A stretch of DNA of 64,000 nucleotides from Geminisphaera colitermitum TAV2. GTDB taxonomy: Bacteria; Verrucomicrobiota; Verrucomicrobiia; Opitutales; Opitutaceae. Below, in pieces: positions 52,988 to 62,343 of this stretch. The stretch is from contig NZ_ABEA03000099.1 in assembly GCF_000171235.2 (NCBI RefSeq), forward strand, positions 62,001-126,000, written 5' to 3'. The first letter of the stretch is position 1. Each line of letters opens with the position of its first letter. Both the position numbers and the translations under genes were made by a program. The notes under the pieces were generated by a model. That model saw only the letters and a program-made list of their open reading frames with translations, was not told the DNA's origin and searched no databases.

Positions 52988-54547
52988 ATGAACTGGCAGG
53001 AACTGGTCACCCAACGCTCCACTTCGCTGGCGGGATATTATGCGATCCTCTGTGCATGGATGGGCGGCGCAGTCCTCAGCGCACGCATCAGCCGCCTGCG
53101 GGCGGATCTCGTGCCGTGGGTCAATCTGCTTAGCCTCGTGGCTGGTCCCGTTGGCTGGTTGGTGCATCTCGGATCACACATCGCGGTGTGGCTATCCGGC
53201 ATGAGTCGCAAGGGGGCGGCGGGAGGCTATGGCAACACCGCCTACGGCATCCTGTCCGCGGCGCTCGAACGCGGCGCGAGCGACATCCACATCGAACCCC
53301 AGGAAGGCGGCTATGTGGTGCGCTTCCGCCTCTTCGGATTACTGCGCGAGCATAAACGCCTCACGCAGGCGGGCGGCGAAGGCATCGCGGCGGTTTACAA
53401 AGTCCTCGCCGAACTCAACACCTCCGACCGCGCCCACATGCAGGATGGCCGCTTTCGCTGGACGCATCCCGACTCAGGCCACGTGCTCGACGTGCGCATC
53501 TCGACCTCGCCCGCGCTCACCGGCGAAAAGATTGCCCTCCGCCTCCTCAACCGCCCGGCCTCCCTGTTGCGTCTCGACAAGATCGGCATCTCCGCCGCCG
53601 CCTGCGAAGCCATCCGCCGCCACCTGCGCCAGCCCGAAGGACTCGTGCTCGTGGCCGGTCCCACCGGATCGGGCAAAACGTCCACCTCCTACGCGCTGTT
53701 GCAGGAAGTCTCCGGCCCCTCGGTCAACACCGTGACCATCGAAGACCCCGTCGAATACGCCCTGCCGCACGCCACGCAGATCGGCATCAACCCGAAGATG
53801 GGCGTCACCTTTGAATCGGGCCTGCGCACCGTGCTGCGGCAGGACCCCAACATCATTTTTGTCGGCGAAATGCGCGATCCCGAGTCGTTCAAAATTGGCG
53901 TTCGTGCCGCCATGAGCGGCCACCTCGTGGTGAGCACCATGCACGCGCGCGACACGATCAGCGCGCTCACCGCCCTGCGCAATCTCGACATCGACCGTCA
54001 GGTGATGGCCGCCGCGCTCCGCCTCATCGTCTCGCAACGTCTGGTGCGCGAACTCTGCCCGCACTGCCGCACCTTTGCGCCTCCTGATGCCGATGCGACG
54101 GAGTTTTTCCGCACCAATCCGCTCGCCGTGCTCCCGCCTGACGCCGGAGCCTCCCGCCCCTCCGTCCCGTCCGGGCCGCCCGGCTCGCTCGTCCTGCGCA
54201 TGCCCCGCAAGGACAACGCCGCCGGAGACGGCGCGGCGAATGGCGGCGCTGACGGAGCGGGTGTCCACACCGCGTATCCGTTGCCGGATGCCCTCGCCAT
54301 GCCCTCGGCGCAGGGCTGCCCGCAATGCCACCAAGGGTTTGTAGGGCGCACGGGGATTTTTGAAGTCCTGCGCGTGGACAGCCGGGTGCGACAATGGATT
54401 ACATCAGGCGAGCCCGAACAAAAATTGCGCGCCGATCTGGCCGCGGCGGGCTTCGTTTTCATGCGCGACGACGCCTGCCGGAAAATCACCGAGGGCCGCG
54501 TCTGGATCGACGACGCCATCCGCGCTCTCGGCATGCACGAAGGATGA
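52988..54547 (+). CDS. GspE/PilB-type secretion ATPase with membrane N-terminus
   Basis: A 519-residue ATPase of the type II secretion / type IV pilus superfamily: LERGASDIHIEPQEGGYVVRFR (N2 region), GPTGSGKTSTSYALL (Walker A, about residues 223-237), TVTIEDPVEYALPHATQIGINPKMGVTFESGLRTVLRQDPNIIFVGEMRDPES (Asp box, Walker B) and HLVVSTMHARDT (His box). Two CxxC pairs (CPHC, CPQC) form the usual zinc element, but are split by an 80-residue Pro/Gly/Ala insert. Instead of an MshEN-type N-domain it starts with two membrane-like segments (residues about 15-75). No other secretion genes adjoin; the pseudopilin at 63235 is a possible client. Confidence 0.85.
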   Translation: MNWQELVTQRSTSLAGYYAILCAWMGGAVLSARISRLRADLVPWVNLLSLVAGPVGWLVHLGSHIAVWLSGMSRKGAAGGYGNTAYGILSAALERGASDIHIEPQEGGYVVRFRLFGLLREHKRLTQAGGEGIAAVYKVLAELNTSDRAHMQDGRFRWTHPDSGHVLDVRISTSPALTGEKIALRLLNRPASLLRLDKIGISAAACEAIRRHLRQPEGLVLVAGPTGSGKTSTSYALLQEVSGPSVNTVTIEDPVEYALPHATQIGINPKMGVTFESGLRTVLRQDPNIIFVGEMRDPESFKIGVRAAMSGHLVVSTMHARDTISALTALRNLDIDRQVMAAALRLIVSQRLVRELCPHCRTFAPPDADATEFFRTNPLAVLPPDAGASRPSVPSGPPGSLVLRMPRKDNAAGDGAANGGADGAGVHTAYPLPDALAMPSAQGCPQCHQGFVGRTGIFEVLRVDSRVRQWITSGEPEQKLRADLAAAGFVFMRDDACRKITEGRVWIDDAIRALGMHEG

Positions 54548-54596
54548 AACGCCGGAAAATAGTAATGAAATTACAACTACACCGGAGACAAACCAC

Positions 54597-55103
54597 ATGA
54601 AATTCATGAACGACTGGGTGGCGCTGGCACTGGCCTTCGGGCTGGTTTGCGGCGGCTGCGTGATCGGACGGCGGATTGGCTCGTTTGCCGCCATCTGGCT
54701 GGCCGGGGCGGCCTGGCTGGCGCTGCGCATGGCGGATGCGATTTGGGAACCCGCTACGCGCGAACTGGGCAGGATGGCGGCAAACCTGGAGGCGGCCGAG
54801 GCGCTGCCCGCGGCCTATGGTTTGCTGTTTGCCGGCACGCTGCTGCCCACCGTGCTGTTGCTTCTGGTGTTGAGACCGACGGGGAACGTCGAATTGCCTG
54901 CGCGCATTGAGCCCGGCGCAGCGATTTTTGCTGGCATGGTGGCCGGCGTGCTGGTGCTGGCTGCCGTATTGCAATCGCATATCCAGGTGCCTGATGTGCA
55001 CGAAGCGATGCCACGCACGATGGTCTGGACGAAATCCGCGCTGGACGCGATGGGGCAGACACATACCGCGCCACCACCAGCGACGGAGGGCGGGTCTCCC
55101 TGA
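54597..55103 (+). CDS. membrane protein, CvpA-like
   Basis: A 168-residue protein with four likely membrane segments (VALALAFGLVCGGCVIG, FAAIWLAGAAWLALRMA, AYGLLFAGTLLPTVLLLLVL, GAAIFAGMVAGVLVLAAVL). The first half resembles CvpA-family proteins. GGAGA 9 bases before the ATG at 54597 supports this start. It lies 49 bases downstream of the ATPase gene. The C-terminal Pro/Gly-rich residues run into a REP-like repeat. Function unknown. Confidence 0.55.
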   Translation: MKFMNDWVALALAFGLVCGGCVIGRRIGSFAAIWLAGAAWLALRMADAIWEPATRELGRMAANLEAAEALPAAYGLLFAGTLLPTVLLLLVLRPTGNVELPARIEPGAAIFAGMVAGVLVLAAVLQSHIQVPDVHEAMPRTMVWTKSALDAMGQTHTAPPPATEGGSP

Positions 55104-55190
55104 CCCGCCAGACGCGGTGCAGCCGCGCCCATCCGGAAAAATGGAAGGGCGGTGCTACGCACCGTCGTCGGGTCAGGAGACCCGCCCTCC
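55085..55190. repeat. REP-like inverted repeat
   Basis: Outer arms 55085-55107 and 55169-55190 are inverted copies with one base of difference in length (GGAGGGCGGGTCTCC core). A second, inner hairpin (GCGGTGC and GCACCGC-like) lies between. It overlaps the stop of the CvpA-like gene and separates it from potC, probably acting as terminator or attenuator. Confidence 0.75.
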
Positions 55191-55287
55191 GGTAATTCCA
55201 GCCGCCCCCGCGTTTCGTCCGCGTCATGCTTTCGTCTTGGCGTGACGCCAGTGGGAGATTCTAGTTGGCGGCTTGGCTCCCTCTTCG

Positions 55288-56154
55288 ATGTCAGCTGATT
55301 CGAGCGCCACCAGCGCACCTTCCGGCGATCCCGCATCCGCCGTCACCACCAAACGCCCGCGCATCCCGTCGGGACTCAAGCTTATGGAGTGGGGCTTCGG
55401 AGCCTGGACTGCCCTCGTCTTCGTATTCCTCTACGCGCCGATCATCGTGCTGATGGTTTACTCCTTCAACACCTCGCGGCTCAACATTCTCTGGCAGGGT
55501 TTTACCACCAAGTGGTATGGCGAACTCGTGCGCAACCGCCCCATCATGGAGGCGCTGACCAACAGCATCATCGTCGCAATCATCACGACCATCGCAGCCG
55601 TCATTCTCGGCACCACCGGCGCCTGGCTCCTGTACCGTTACCGCTATCGCTTTGCACGCTCCATCCAGACGCTCATCTGCGTGCCCATGATCATGCCCGA
55701 GATCGTCATGGGCATCAGCCTGCTCATCTTTTTCACCGTGCTCAGCCTGCCGCTCGGCTTCCTCACGGTGAGCATCGCGCATGTCACGTTTTGTTTTCCC
55801 TTCGTGCTCGTGGCCGTGCAGGCCCGCCTGCAAGGACTCGATCCCTCGCTGGAGGAGGCCGCGCTTGACCTCGGCGCCACGCCGCTGCGTGCGTTCTGGC
55901 TCGTCATCGTGCCATGCCTGCGCCCGGCGATCCTCTCCGGCGGCTTGATGGCGTTCACGCTTTCGATGGACGAACTGATTGTGAGCTTCTTCACCGTCGG
56001 CCCCGACTCGCGCACGCTCCCGTTGCTCGTGTTCGGCATGGCCAAAGTCGGACTCAACCCGATGCTCAACGCCCTTTCCGCCATCTTTGTCATCACCACG
56101 GCCGCCTTTGTATTGTTTTCCGAATACCTGCGCCGCATCGCCCAGCGGCGCTGA
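55288..56154 (+). CDS. potC: spermidine/putrescine ABC transporter permease PotC
   Basis: A 288-residue inner-membrane permease. Six membrane segments are visible, starting with ALVFVFLYAPIIVLMVYSFNTSR, the PotC signature region. The cytoplasmic EAA-type loop is LEEAALDLGATPLRAFWLVIVPCLRPA, where the ATPase docks. I use the ATG at 55288; a TTG 15 bases upstream is possible. It lies 91 bases before potD. A PotB permease and PotA ATPase, normally upstream in the operon, are missing here, so they must be elsewhere if the importer works. Confidence 0.9.
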   Translation: MSADSSATSAPSGDPASAVTTKRPRIPSGLKLMEWGFGAWTALVFVFLYAPIIVLMVYSFNTSRLNILWQGFTTKWYGELVRNRPIMEALTNSIIVAIITTIAAVILGTTGAWLLYRYRYRFARSIQTLICVPMIMPEIVMGISLLIFFTVLSLPLGFLTVSIAHVTFCFPFVLVAVQARLQGLDPSLEEAALDLGATPLRAFWLVIVPCLRPAILSGGLMAFTLSMDELIVSFFTVGPDSRTLPLLVFGMAKVGLNPMLNALSAIFVITTAAFVLFSEYLRRIAQRR

Positions 56155-56245
56155 ACCAGCCCGCCGGTTTTCGCTCCTCAACCGGCCCGACTTCTGCTCT
56201 GCTCCTCCACCTTCCGCTTCACACCAGCAAGCATCCAGCAAACCT

Positions 56246-57292
56246 ATGAAAACAACAAAATCCCTCCTCCTCGCCGTGACGGGCATCGCCGTCGCGCTCT
56301 TTGCGTTTACCGGTTGCAAACCCAAAAACGCCGCCGGCGAACTCAACCTCTTCGCCTGGTCCGAATACGTCCCTGAAGACGTCATCAAAGGCTTCACCAA
56401 AGAGACGGGCATCAAGGTCAACTACGAGACCTACGCCAGCGGCGAGGAGATGCTCGCCAAGGTTCTCGCCGGAGGCGTCGCCTACGACCTCGTCCAGCCG
56501 CCCGACTACATCGCCGAAGCCATGATCCAGAACCAACTCCTGGTTCCGCTCGACAAGGCAAAGCTCGACAACCTCAAGAACATCCTCCCCGAGTTTCGCA
56601 ACATGCCGCATGACCCTGAGGACGGATTCACCGTGCCCTACATGACCGGCACCGTCGGCATCGTCGTCAACACGGAGAAAGTCACCACGCCGATCAAGGG
56701 CTTCAAAGACCTCTTCGCCCCCGCCAACAAGGGCCGCATCGTGGTTGTGGACGACTCCCGCGAACTCGTCGTGGCCGCCCTCTACACCCTTGGCCACTCC
56801 ATTAACGACATTACCCCGGCCAGCATCGAAGCTGCCCGCCCCGTGCTCAAGAACTGGATGCCTCTGATCAAGCTCTACGACTCCGACAGTCCCAAGACCG
56901 CGCTCCTCAACGGCGACGTCGATCTCGGCTATGTGTGGGGCGGCGAGGCGGCGATCCTCTGGAACGAGGACAAAAAATTCACCTACGTGCTGCCCGAGGA
57001 GGGAGCGCACATCTTTGTCGATGTGCTCTGCATCCCGACCACTTCGAAGAACACCGAGGCCGCGCACGCCTTCATCAACTACATCCTGCGTCCCGAGATT
57101 TCGAAGCTCATCTCCGACGCCTTCCCCTACACCAATCCCAACGGCGAGGCCCGCAAGCTCCTCACGCCCGAACAACTCGCCAATCCTGCCAGCTACCCGA
57201 AGGACACGCGCAAGTTCGATACCTTCCGCCACATTGGCGAGACGGGCTCCCTGATCGACCAGCTCGTCACCGACCTCAAGGCCGGCAGCTAA
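56246..57292 (+). CDS. potD: polyamine-binding lipoprotein PotD
   Basis: A 348-residue solute-binding protein. The signal has a lipobox (FAFTGC), so the mature protein is a lipoprotein at the periplasmic face. AGELNLFAWSEYVPEDVIKGFTKETGIKVNYETYASGEEMLAKV, TVPYMTGTVGIVVNTEKV, LGYVWGGEAAILWNEDKKFTYVLPEEGAHIFVDVLCIP and the C-terminal FINYILRPE match PotD/PotF. It presents spermidine or putrescine to the PotC-containing permease. Two hairpins follow the gene. Confidence 0.9.
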   Translation: MKTTKSLLLAVTGIAVALFAFTGCKPKNAAGELNLFAWSEYVPEDVIKGFTKETGIKVNYETYASGEEMLAKVLAGGVAYDLVQPPDYIAEAMIQNQLLVPLDKAKLDNLKNILPEFRNMPHDPEDGFTVPYMTGTVGIVVNTEKVTTPIKGFKDLFAPANKGRIVVVDDSRELVVAALYTLGHSINDITPASIEAARPVLKNWMPLIKLYDSDSPKTALLNGDVDLGYVWGGEAAILWNEDKKFTYVLPEEGAHIFVDVLCIPTTSKNTEAAHAFINYILRPEISKLISDAFPYTNPNGEARKLLTPEQLANPASYPKDTRKFDTFRHIGETGSLIDQLVTDLKAGS

Positions 57293-57302
57293 CCCGCAAA
57301 TC

Positions 57303-57371
57303 GGCGAGAATACCTTCTCGCCGTTTCGACGGCTTTCCATTGCAAAGGGCGAGATGCGCTGCGTCTCGCCC
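57303..57371. terminator. two hairpins between convergent potD and glycosidase genes
   Basis: GGCGAGAA/TTCTCGCC (57303-57310 and 57315-57322) and GGGCGAGA/TCTCGCCC (57347-57354 and 57364-57371) are perfect stems. The second is followed by TATCGCTTTT. A bidirectional terminator is likely. Confidence 0.7.
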
Positions 57372-57401
57372 TATCGCTTTTGGGACTAAACGGCTAAGGT
57401 T

Positions 57402-58802
57402 TCAGAGTTCGCGCAATGGGAGCACATTTTTCTCGGCCAGCGCGAGGGGGCTGTCGGCACAAGGCAGCTTGGACCAGGAATCAGCGCTGTCGCGGCCCGC
57501 GCCAGCCGGAGGCGTGAAAACGATGCCGCTCACGAAGTCCACCAACACCGGATCACGCAAAACAGCGGGAGCCTTGATCTGAATCGGGTCGATTTTCAGA
57601 TTGCCCGGGACGGGTTCTGGCGGGGCGTCGGCACGCCACCAAGAGACAAGCGTCGGTGACGTGTCGTTTTTCCGTGTCCAGGCAAAGGCGGTGGAGCGGG
57701 TGGGATATTGACGTTCCAATGGCTCCAGCCGTCGAAGTGGCCAAGTGTTGTCCAACAGAGAATACACGTGTTGGGCGGCGAAGTAGGAGGGTTTGCGGTA
57801 GGCCACGGTCTTGTCGGGACGCAGGCAGAGCAGACCTTTGGGGTTCCAGCCTTCGTGAAGCGCACCGGCGCGCTTTTCATAATACATGTCGGAGAGCTGG
57901 TAGAGGCTCATCGGGTAGCCGTGCGCGTGATGGACGAGAAGGCTGCGCAGGTTCCATGCGGCTTGTTTGCGTTCGTTCCAAAAGTGTCCGCTGAGGGCCA
58001 TGATCGGGACGCAGGCGGAGGGCGCGCCGCATTCGCCTTGGCGGATTTTGATGTGCGGGGCCATGTGTGCGACGGCGCGGGCAAATTCGTCCGCGAGGTC
58101 AATCAGATCGTCAGGATTATGTGGATACGAATGGATGCTGATTTCGTTGAGCAAGTCCGCCGCCCCGGCGTCCACGATGATGCGGAGTCCGTCGAGCGCG
58201 TAGGTTTTTTTCTCCAGGATGTAGGTGGCAAAGCCCACGATGTGCGCGTTGGCTTGCGCGTCGCGGATGACTTTTGCCGTGCGGATAAAGAAGGTGGCGT
58301 AATCAGCCGGCGTGGTGCGCGGACAGTTCTCGGGTTCGTTCCAGACTTCCCATGTGTTCACGCGGTCGCTGTAACGCATTACCAGTGCGCGAACCCAGCG
58401 GTCCCAGGCGGCGAGGGCTTCCGGCGATGTGGGGATGCCTTCGCTGAGTCCGATGCCGCCGCCGCCGGGATAGGCGGGATTGCCGTAGGAGGTTTGCAGC
58501 CAGGGTTGGACGCTGGCGGCGAGGCAGGCGTCCACGATGTCATCAAGCCAGCCCCAGTGATAGTCGCCGGTTGGTGCCGGTTCGCATTTGGCCCAGCCGC
58601 ATTGGAGGCGGACGTGTTTGGCTCCGAGTTCGCCGAGGTGCGGGCCGGATTGCGAAAAGTCGGCGTAATCGCGGTCCAGCACTTCGCATCCGATGCTCCA
58701 GGGGGAGTCGGAAATTTCGCGGGCGGAGCGTGTCCGAAGGCGCGCAAGCGGCGTGCAGTTGTTCTTTATGAGGAGAGGAACGAGGTCGTTGTTGGGCTGC
58801 AT
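57402..58802 (-). CDS. clan GH-A glycoside hydrolase (GH39-like)
   Basis: A 466-residue beta/alpha-barrel glycosidase. VNTWEVWNEPENCPRT carries the acid/base Glu (WNEPE), and IKIRQGECGAPS the probable nucleophile Glu. Other barrel strands are HVRLQCGWAKCEPAPTGDYHWGWLDDIVDACLAASVQPWLQTSYG, EISIHSYPH and YPMSLYQLSDMYYEK. There is no signal peptide, so it is probably cytoplasmic. The substrate (a xyloside, iduronide or other) cannot be read from the sequence. I use the ATG at 58802; a TTG lies 9 bases upstream. Confidence 0.75.
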   Translation of the reverse strand: MQPNNDLVPLLIKNNCTPLARLRTRSAREISDSPWSIGCEVLDRDYADFSQSGPHLGELGAKHVRLQCGWAKCEPAPTGDYHWGWLDDIVDACLAASVQPWLQTSYGNPAYPGGGGIGLSEGIPTSPEALAAWDRWVRALVMRYSDRVNTWEVWNEPENCPRTTPADYATFFIRTAKVIRDAQANAHIVGFATYILEKKTYALDGLRIIVDAGAADLLNEISIHSYPHNPDDLIDLADEFARAVAHMAPHIKIRQGECGAPSACVPIMALSGHFWNERKQAAWNLRSLLVHHAHGYPMSLYQLSDMYYEKRAGALHEGWNPKGLLCLRPDKTVAYRKPSYFAAQHVYSLLDNTWPLRRLEPLERQYPTRSTAFAWTRKNDTSPTLVSWWRADAPPEPVPGNLKIDPIQIKAPAVLRDPVLVDFVSGIVFTPPAGAGRDSADSWSKLPCADSPLALAEKNVLPLREL

Positions 58803-58861
58803 GAAACTCAAAAAAAGTTGGACTACGAAAGATGCCAGAGGGGGAGGGACGCGAGAGAAAT

Positions 58862-59665
58862 TCAGGCGCGATTTTTGCGACGGTGGCGCACGACAAGACC
58901 AAGGGCGGCAACACCAAGTCCGGCGAACAGGGAAATCGCAGCGGGTTCGGGAACTGCAGTGACGGTGCCGTTGAATTTAACGTCATCAAAAATCACCGTG
59001 ATGTTGGTCCCGTTGGTTTGATAATAGAGCCGGAATTCGATTTCCGTACCGGATGCAATATTCTGAAAGGCGTTGTTAAAGGCGGGATCGGTAAGCGTGA
59101 CGGAGTAATCGCGCCGTGTTGTCCCGCTGCTTCCTTGCGCCGGCAGGGTGCCGGTGACTGTGCCGTTAACACCAGCCCAATCCTGTTCCAGAATTTTTGC
59201 GGTATCGTTTACAAATCCGGTGACCGAGGAGAGGAGATAAAAAGCACGAACGCCACCGGTGCCACTTCCCGCACCCGAGGCGGCCTTGAATGTAAAGGAA
59301 TCAAGCGACAATTGGTAACCTTCCTGAACCGCTATTGTTACGGAGACATACGAGGCATTCGTGAAGGCGTTTGAGAAATTAAAGCTACTGAGGCTACTTT
59401 TGGGAGCAGCCTTGAGGGCTTGCTGATCGGTGATGCCTGCGCTTGTGCTGGCATTGTTAAGCGCGGCGTCGTAGGCAACGATGCCGGTGACGGCGGAGTG
59501 GGATTTCAACGCGGTGGCAAGGTCAAGCTCTGTGCCTCCGTTGAAATCCCAAGTGGCCAGCGTATCGGCGGGCGTTGTGGCGGCGGCGGTGATGAATGCG
59601 AACACAAATGCGAGCGAACGCAGATAGGCACGCGGATGACTCGGTTTTTCGATATGGTTTTTCAT
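58862..59665 (-). CDS. PEP-CTERM exported protein
   Basis: A 267-residue protein with a signal segment (AYLRSLAFVFAFITAAATTPADTLATWDF) and a PEP-CTERM tail (VPEPAAISLFAGLGVAALGLVVRHRRKNRA). The mature part is a beta-sandwich-like, Thr/Ser/Asn-rich domain (YVSVTIAVQEGYQLSLDSFTFKAASG) typical of these proteins. It is similar in layout to the one at 39896 but not closely related. No exosortase is encoded in the window. Confidence 0.85.
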   Translation of the reverse strand: MKNHIEKPSHPRAYLRSLAFVFAFITAAATTPADTLATWDFNGGTELDLATALKSHSAVTGIVAYDAALNNASTSAGITDQQALKAAPKSSLSSFNFSNAFTNASYVSVTIAVQEGYQLSLDSFTFKAASGAGSGTGGVRAFYLLSSVTGFVNDTAKILEQDWAGVNGTVTGTLPAQGSSGTTRRDYSVTLTDPAFNNAFQNIASGTEIEFRLYYQTNGTNITVIFDDVKFNGTVTAVPEPAAISLFAGLGVAALGLVVRHRRKNRA

Positions 59666-59776
59666 GATGTTTATACGATGGGTTGCAGTTGCGGATGGGT
59701 GGATCGGTCGTGGGTGGATTGTTCGTGAGTCTTCGATGGTGAGGTTGAGATAGATGAAAAAGCCCCCGCTCCCACC

Positions 59777-59788
59777 GGGGGGGGGGGG
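59777..59788. repeat. G12 run (C12 on the gene strand) after the hydrolase stop
   Basis: Twelve G residues begin 3 bases after the stop at 59792 (minus strand). With CCCGGTGGGAGCGGGGG and a T5 run downstream they also form a terminator-like hairpin, whose stem would change with tract length. Confidence 0.85.
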
Positions 59789-59791
59789 CGG

Positions 59792-62260
59792 TCAAGGCAG
59801 GCGGGCGGGATCGAGGCCGTAGATGAGGAGCGGTGCGCCGGTGAGTTTTTGTTCGATGACGGCGTTCGTGCCTGTATTGGAAACTGGATACGTTCGTCGC
59901 TGGCCGATGCTGTTGATCGTCGTCACGGTTTTTTGTCCGGAGGCAACGGGGAGGGTGACGGGGATTTGAGAACGCCATTCGTCGATCCAAGGTTCGGGCG
60001 AGATGTAGTCTTTGCCCACGGCGTCAGTCAGGACGTAGCCGTCGGTGCGATCCCAGAGAATGACAAGGGGACCACGCGGCGTGGTGAACAGGAGTCCGCG
60101 GGATTTGCTTTCGTCGCCAGCAGCGTTTTTGGGGAAATGTATCCAGCGGACGAATTTTGCCTGGTCGAGTTCCTCGGCGGCGGCGGCGTAGGCGAGCAGC
60201 GAGGGTTTGAAGCTGAGGTCGCGCTGGATGAGGCCGAAGTAGTATTCGCGATCCTTGGGGTTGATGCCGAGTTTGTCGGCATGAGTTGTATCAAAAAGTT
60301 GATACCACATGACGGCCTTGACGTTTTCGGCCATGGCGAGGGCGAGGGAGAGCAGGGTGTTTTCCGCGCTGCGTCGCATGGTGTCGGACCAGTAGTGATT
60401 GGGGAAGGTGAGGGCGTAAACTTCGGTGAGCCAGAGTTCCTTGGGTTTGCCGGCTTCGCCGTATTTTTTCATGAGCTGCGCGGCGGTGCGGACGGAGCCG
60501 TAGTAGTTCCAATAGTTGCCGTAGGCGCCGGTCTGCCAGGTGTCCCAATCGGAGATGGGATAGTCGGCGGCGTAGTTGCCGCGTCCGGGGTGAAGGGCGA
60601 GGCCGTCGAGGTATTGCCAGCCTCCGGCAGCGTGGATGGCGTTGGTGAAATTCACATCCATACCGGCAAGTCCGAAGCTGAGGATTTTTATGTTTGTGGC
60701 GGGTGGGCCCATTTCTTTTTGGACGCGGCGAATGGCTTCGAGCCACTTCATGTAGCCGGCGACGCGTCGTTCGCGTGCCTGTTGTTTCAAGACATCACCC
60801 ATGCCGATGGTGGTGGTGCCGTAGTTCATTTCGTTGCCGGGTTCCCAAACGGGATAACCGTTGTCCACGCAGTTCTGGAGCACGGAGCGGATCCATTCAT
60901 CGTTTTTGGCGATGTCGGTCACGTAGCCGCCTTTGGGCAGGTGGGTGTGGCGGATGGGGGTGATGTGTTTGTAGCCGGGGTTTTTGCCTTCGCGTCCGCT
61001 CAGGCGATACCAGCGCACGCCCATGCGTTCCATGACGCGTTGCGCGGAGGCTTCGTCGGGTATCGGCCAGTAGGCGGAGAGTCCAAAGAGGCTGTCCGCC
61101 GAGGTGCCTTTGAATTCGTACGGGGGGAGGAGGGCGAGGTGGGTGCGGGCAAAGGCGAGTTCCGCGCCAGTGGTTTTGTCGGAGAGGGAAACTTCCGCAA
61201 AAAAGATGTCGCGGGTGGGATCCGGGGATTCGGCAGCGGGACGGAATCGGATGCGTTCGCTGCTCAGTTGTCCTGCGGAGAGGGTGATTTCTCGGGTGCT
61301 TCGGGAAACGTAAGCTCCGGCAAAATCGCGTATCCAATATTTCAGGACGTAGGTGCGCGTGGCGTCGCTGGTGTTGGCGATGTCGGCGTTGAGGGTGAGC
61401 TCGGGTTGTTTGTCGGCGGGCGCGCCGGGAACGGATTCCCACCAGTTATAGAGGTTGGGGGTGCCAGTTTTGATGGCGGCAGGGCGTCCGTGCCAGCGGG
61501 CGGTAACGAGTTCAGCGACATGATCGGCGGGGCTAAGGATGATCGCGCAGCGAGCGATGTGGGTGGTGGAATCTTTCGTTTCGGGGAGCGGGCGGATGTG
61601 CTGCGTCCGCTCGGAGGGTTCGGTGTCCCTGCCAAGCGTGGTGCTGGCCGCCGGATCAAAGGCGATGGAGAGAATGCGTTCGCCCAAGCGATAACGAGCG
61701 ACCCTGCCGTCGAGATGTTCCTGGGGTTGGCCGCCTTTGGGGTGTCGTTTCCAGACGCCCGCTTGAGCGGGGGCGAGGCGGACGAGTTCCGGTGCCAGGG
61801 TGCGTTCAAACACACTCATGCCGATGCTGGCGTCGGCGGGCACCTTGGTCAGGGTCCAGGTGATGTCCACGTATCCAGATTTTTGTTGCAATAGTCCGGT
61901 GAGCGTGGGGAGCGGAGTGTCGTCTTTTTTGGCGGCTCCGGTTGCTGTCAGGGTGTAGGTGATTTCAAGGGCGGGTTGGCCGTCGTCGGTGGTGAATTTG
62001 CGGATTTTGCCGTCGGTGGTTCTGGCCGAGGGTTTGGATTTCAGCGTGAAGGCACCAATGGTGAAGAGGGTTTTCCCGGTGTCGTCGCGGATTTGAATGT
62101 CGTTCCATGCCTTGGCTTCGAACGAGAGCGCAGGCGGGTTTTTGACAGGCGGGAGGGGGGCGGGTTGCGCGTTGGCAAGGTTCCCGGATATGAGGATCAG
62201 AGGAAGCGTGAGGAGAACCGACATGGTAAGATGGTGGATCAGGCGGCGAATTGATTTCAT
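59792..62260 (-). CDS. large exported glycoside hydrolase-like protein
   Basis: An 822-residue protein with a signal peptide (SVLLTLPLILISGNLANAQ). The first 370 residues are beta-rich (KSGYVDITWTLTKVPADAS, PNLYNWWESVPG, ISNTSDATRTYVLKYWIRD). The second half is a beta/alpha-barrel-like domain: SLFGLSAYWPIPDEASAQRVMERMGVRWYRL, YPVWEPGNEMNYG, HPGRGN, PKELWLTEVYALT, VMWYQLFDT. The Glu in GNE and in LTE suggest a GH-A retaining glycosidase. The paralogue at 1-1281 shares most of this half. A C12 run follows the stop. No family number can be assigned by eye. Confidence 0.8.
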   Translation of the reverse strand: MKSIRRLIHHLTMSVLLTLPLILISGNLANAQPAPLPPVKNPPALSFEAKAWNDIQIRDDTGKTLFTIGAFTLKSKPSARTTDGKIRKFTTDDGQPALEITYTLTATGAAKKDDTPLPTLTGLLQQKSGYVDITWTLTKVPADASIGMSVFERTLAPELVRLAPAQAGVWKRHPKGGQPQEHLDGRVARYRLGERILSIAFDPAASTTLGRDTEPSERTQHIRPLPETKDSTTHIARCAIILSPADHVAELVTARWHGRPAAIKTGTPNLYNWWESVPGAPADKQPELTLNADIANTSDATRTYVLKYWIRDFAGAYVSRSTREITLSAGQLSSERIRFRPAAESPDPTRDIFFAEVSLSDKTTGAELAFARTHLALLPPYEFKGTSADSLFGLSAYWPIPDEASAQRVMERMGVRWYRLSGREGKNPGYKHITPIRHTHLPKGGYVTDIAKNDEWIRSVLQNCVDNGYPVWEPGNEMNYGTTTIGMGDVLKQQARERRVAGYMKWLEAIRRVQKEMGPPATNIKILSFGLAGMDVNFTNAIHAAGGWQYLDGLALHPGRGNYAADYPISDWDTWQTGAYGNYWNYYGSVRTAAQLMKKYGEAGKPKELWLTEVYALTFPNHYWSDTMRRSAENTLLSLALAMAENVKAVMWYQLFDTTHADKLGINPKDREYYFGLIQRDLSFKPSLLAYAAAAEELDQAKFVRWIHFPKNAAGDESKSRGLLFTTPRGPLVILWDRTDGYVLTDAVGKDYISPEPWIDEWRSQIPVTLPVASGQKTVTTINSIGQRRTYPVSNTGTNAVIEQKLTGAPLLIYGLDPARLP

Positions 62261-62323
62261 GAGCAGTGTGAAGGGTGCGTTTGTATTGGTTTTTCTATGG
62301 CAGTTTACGGAAATCAGGGAACA

Positions 62324-62339
62324 GGGGGGGGGGGGGGGG
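62324..62339. repeat. G16 run (C16 on the gene strand) after the LamG gene
   Basis: Sixteen G residues begin 4 bases after the stop at 62344 (minus strand), in the leader of the hydrolase gene whose start is 62260. Confidence 0.9.
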
Positions 62340-62343
62340 ACGA

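Noticed and set aside
56219-57340. 373-residue antisense frame over potD
   Set aside because: PotD is clear, with lipobox and family motifs; the antisense translation is Gly/Val/Asp-rich without a domain.
59849-61894. 681-residue plus-strand frame
   Set aside because: Antisense to the hydrolase gene, which has a signal peptide, catalytic motifs and a paralogue; the antisense protein is Gly/Val-rich without motifs.
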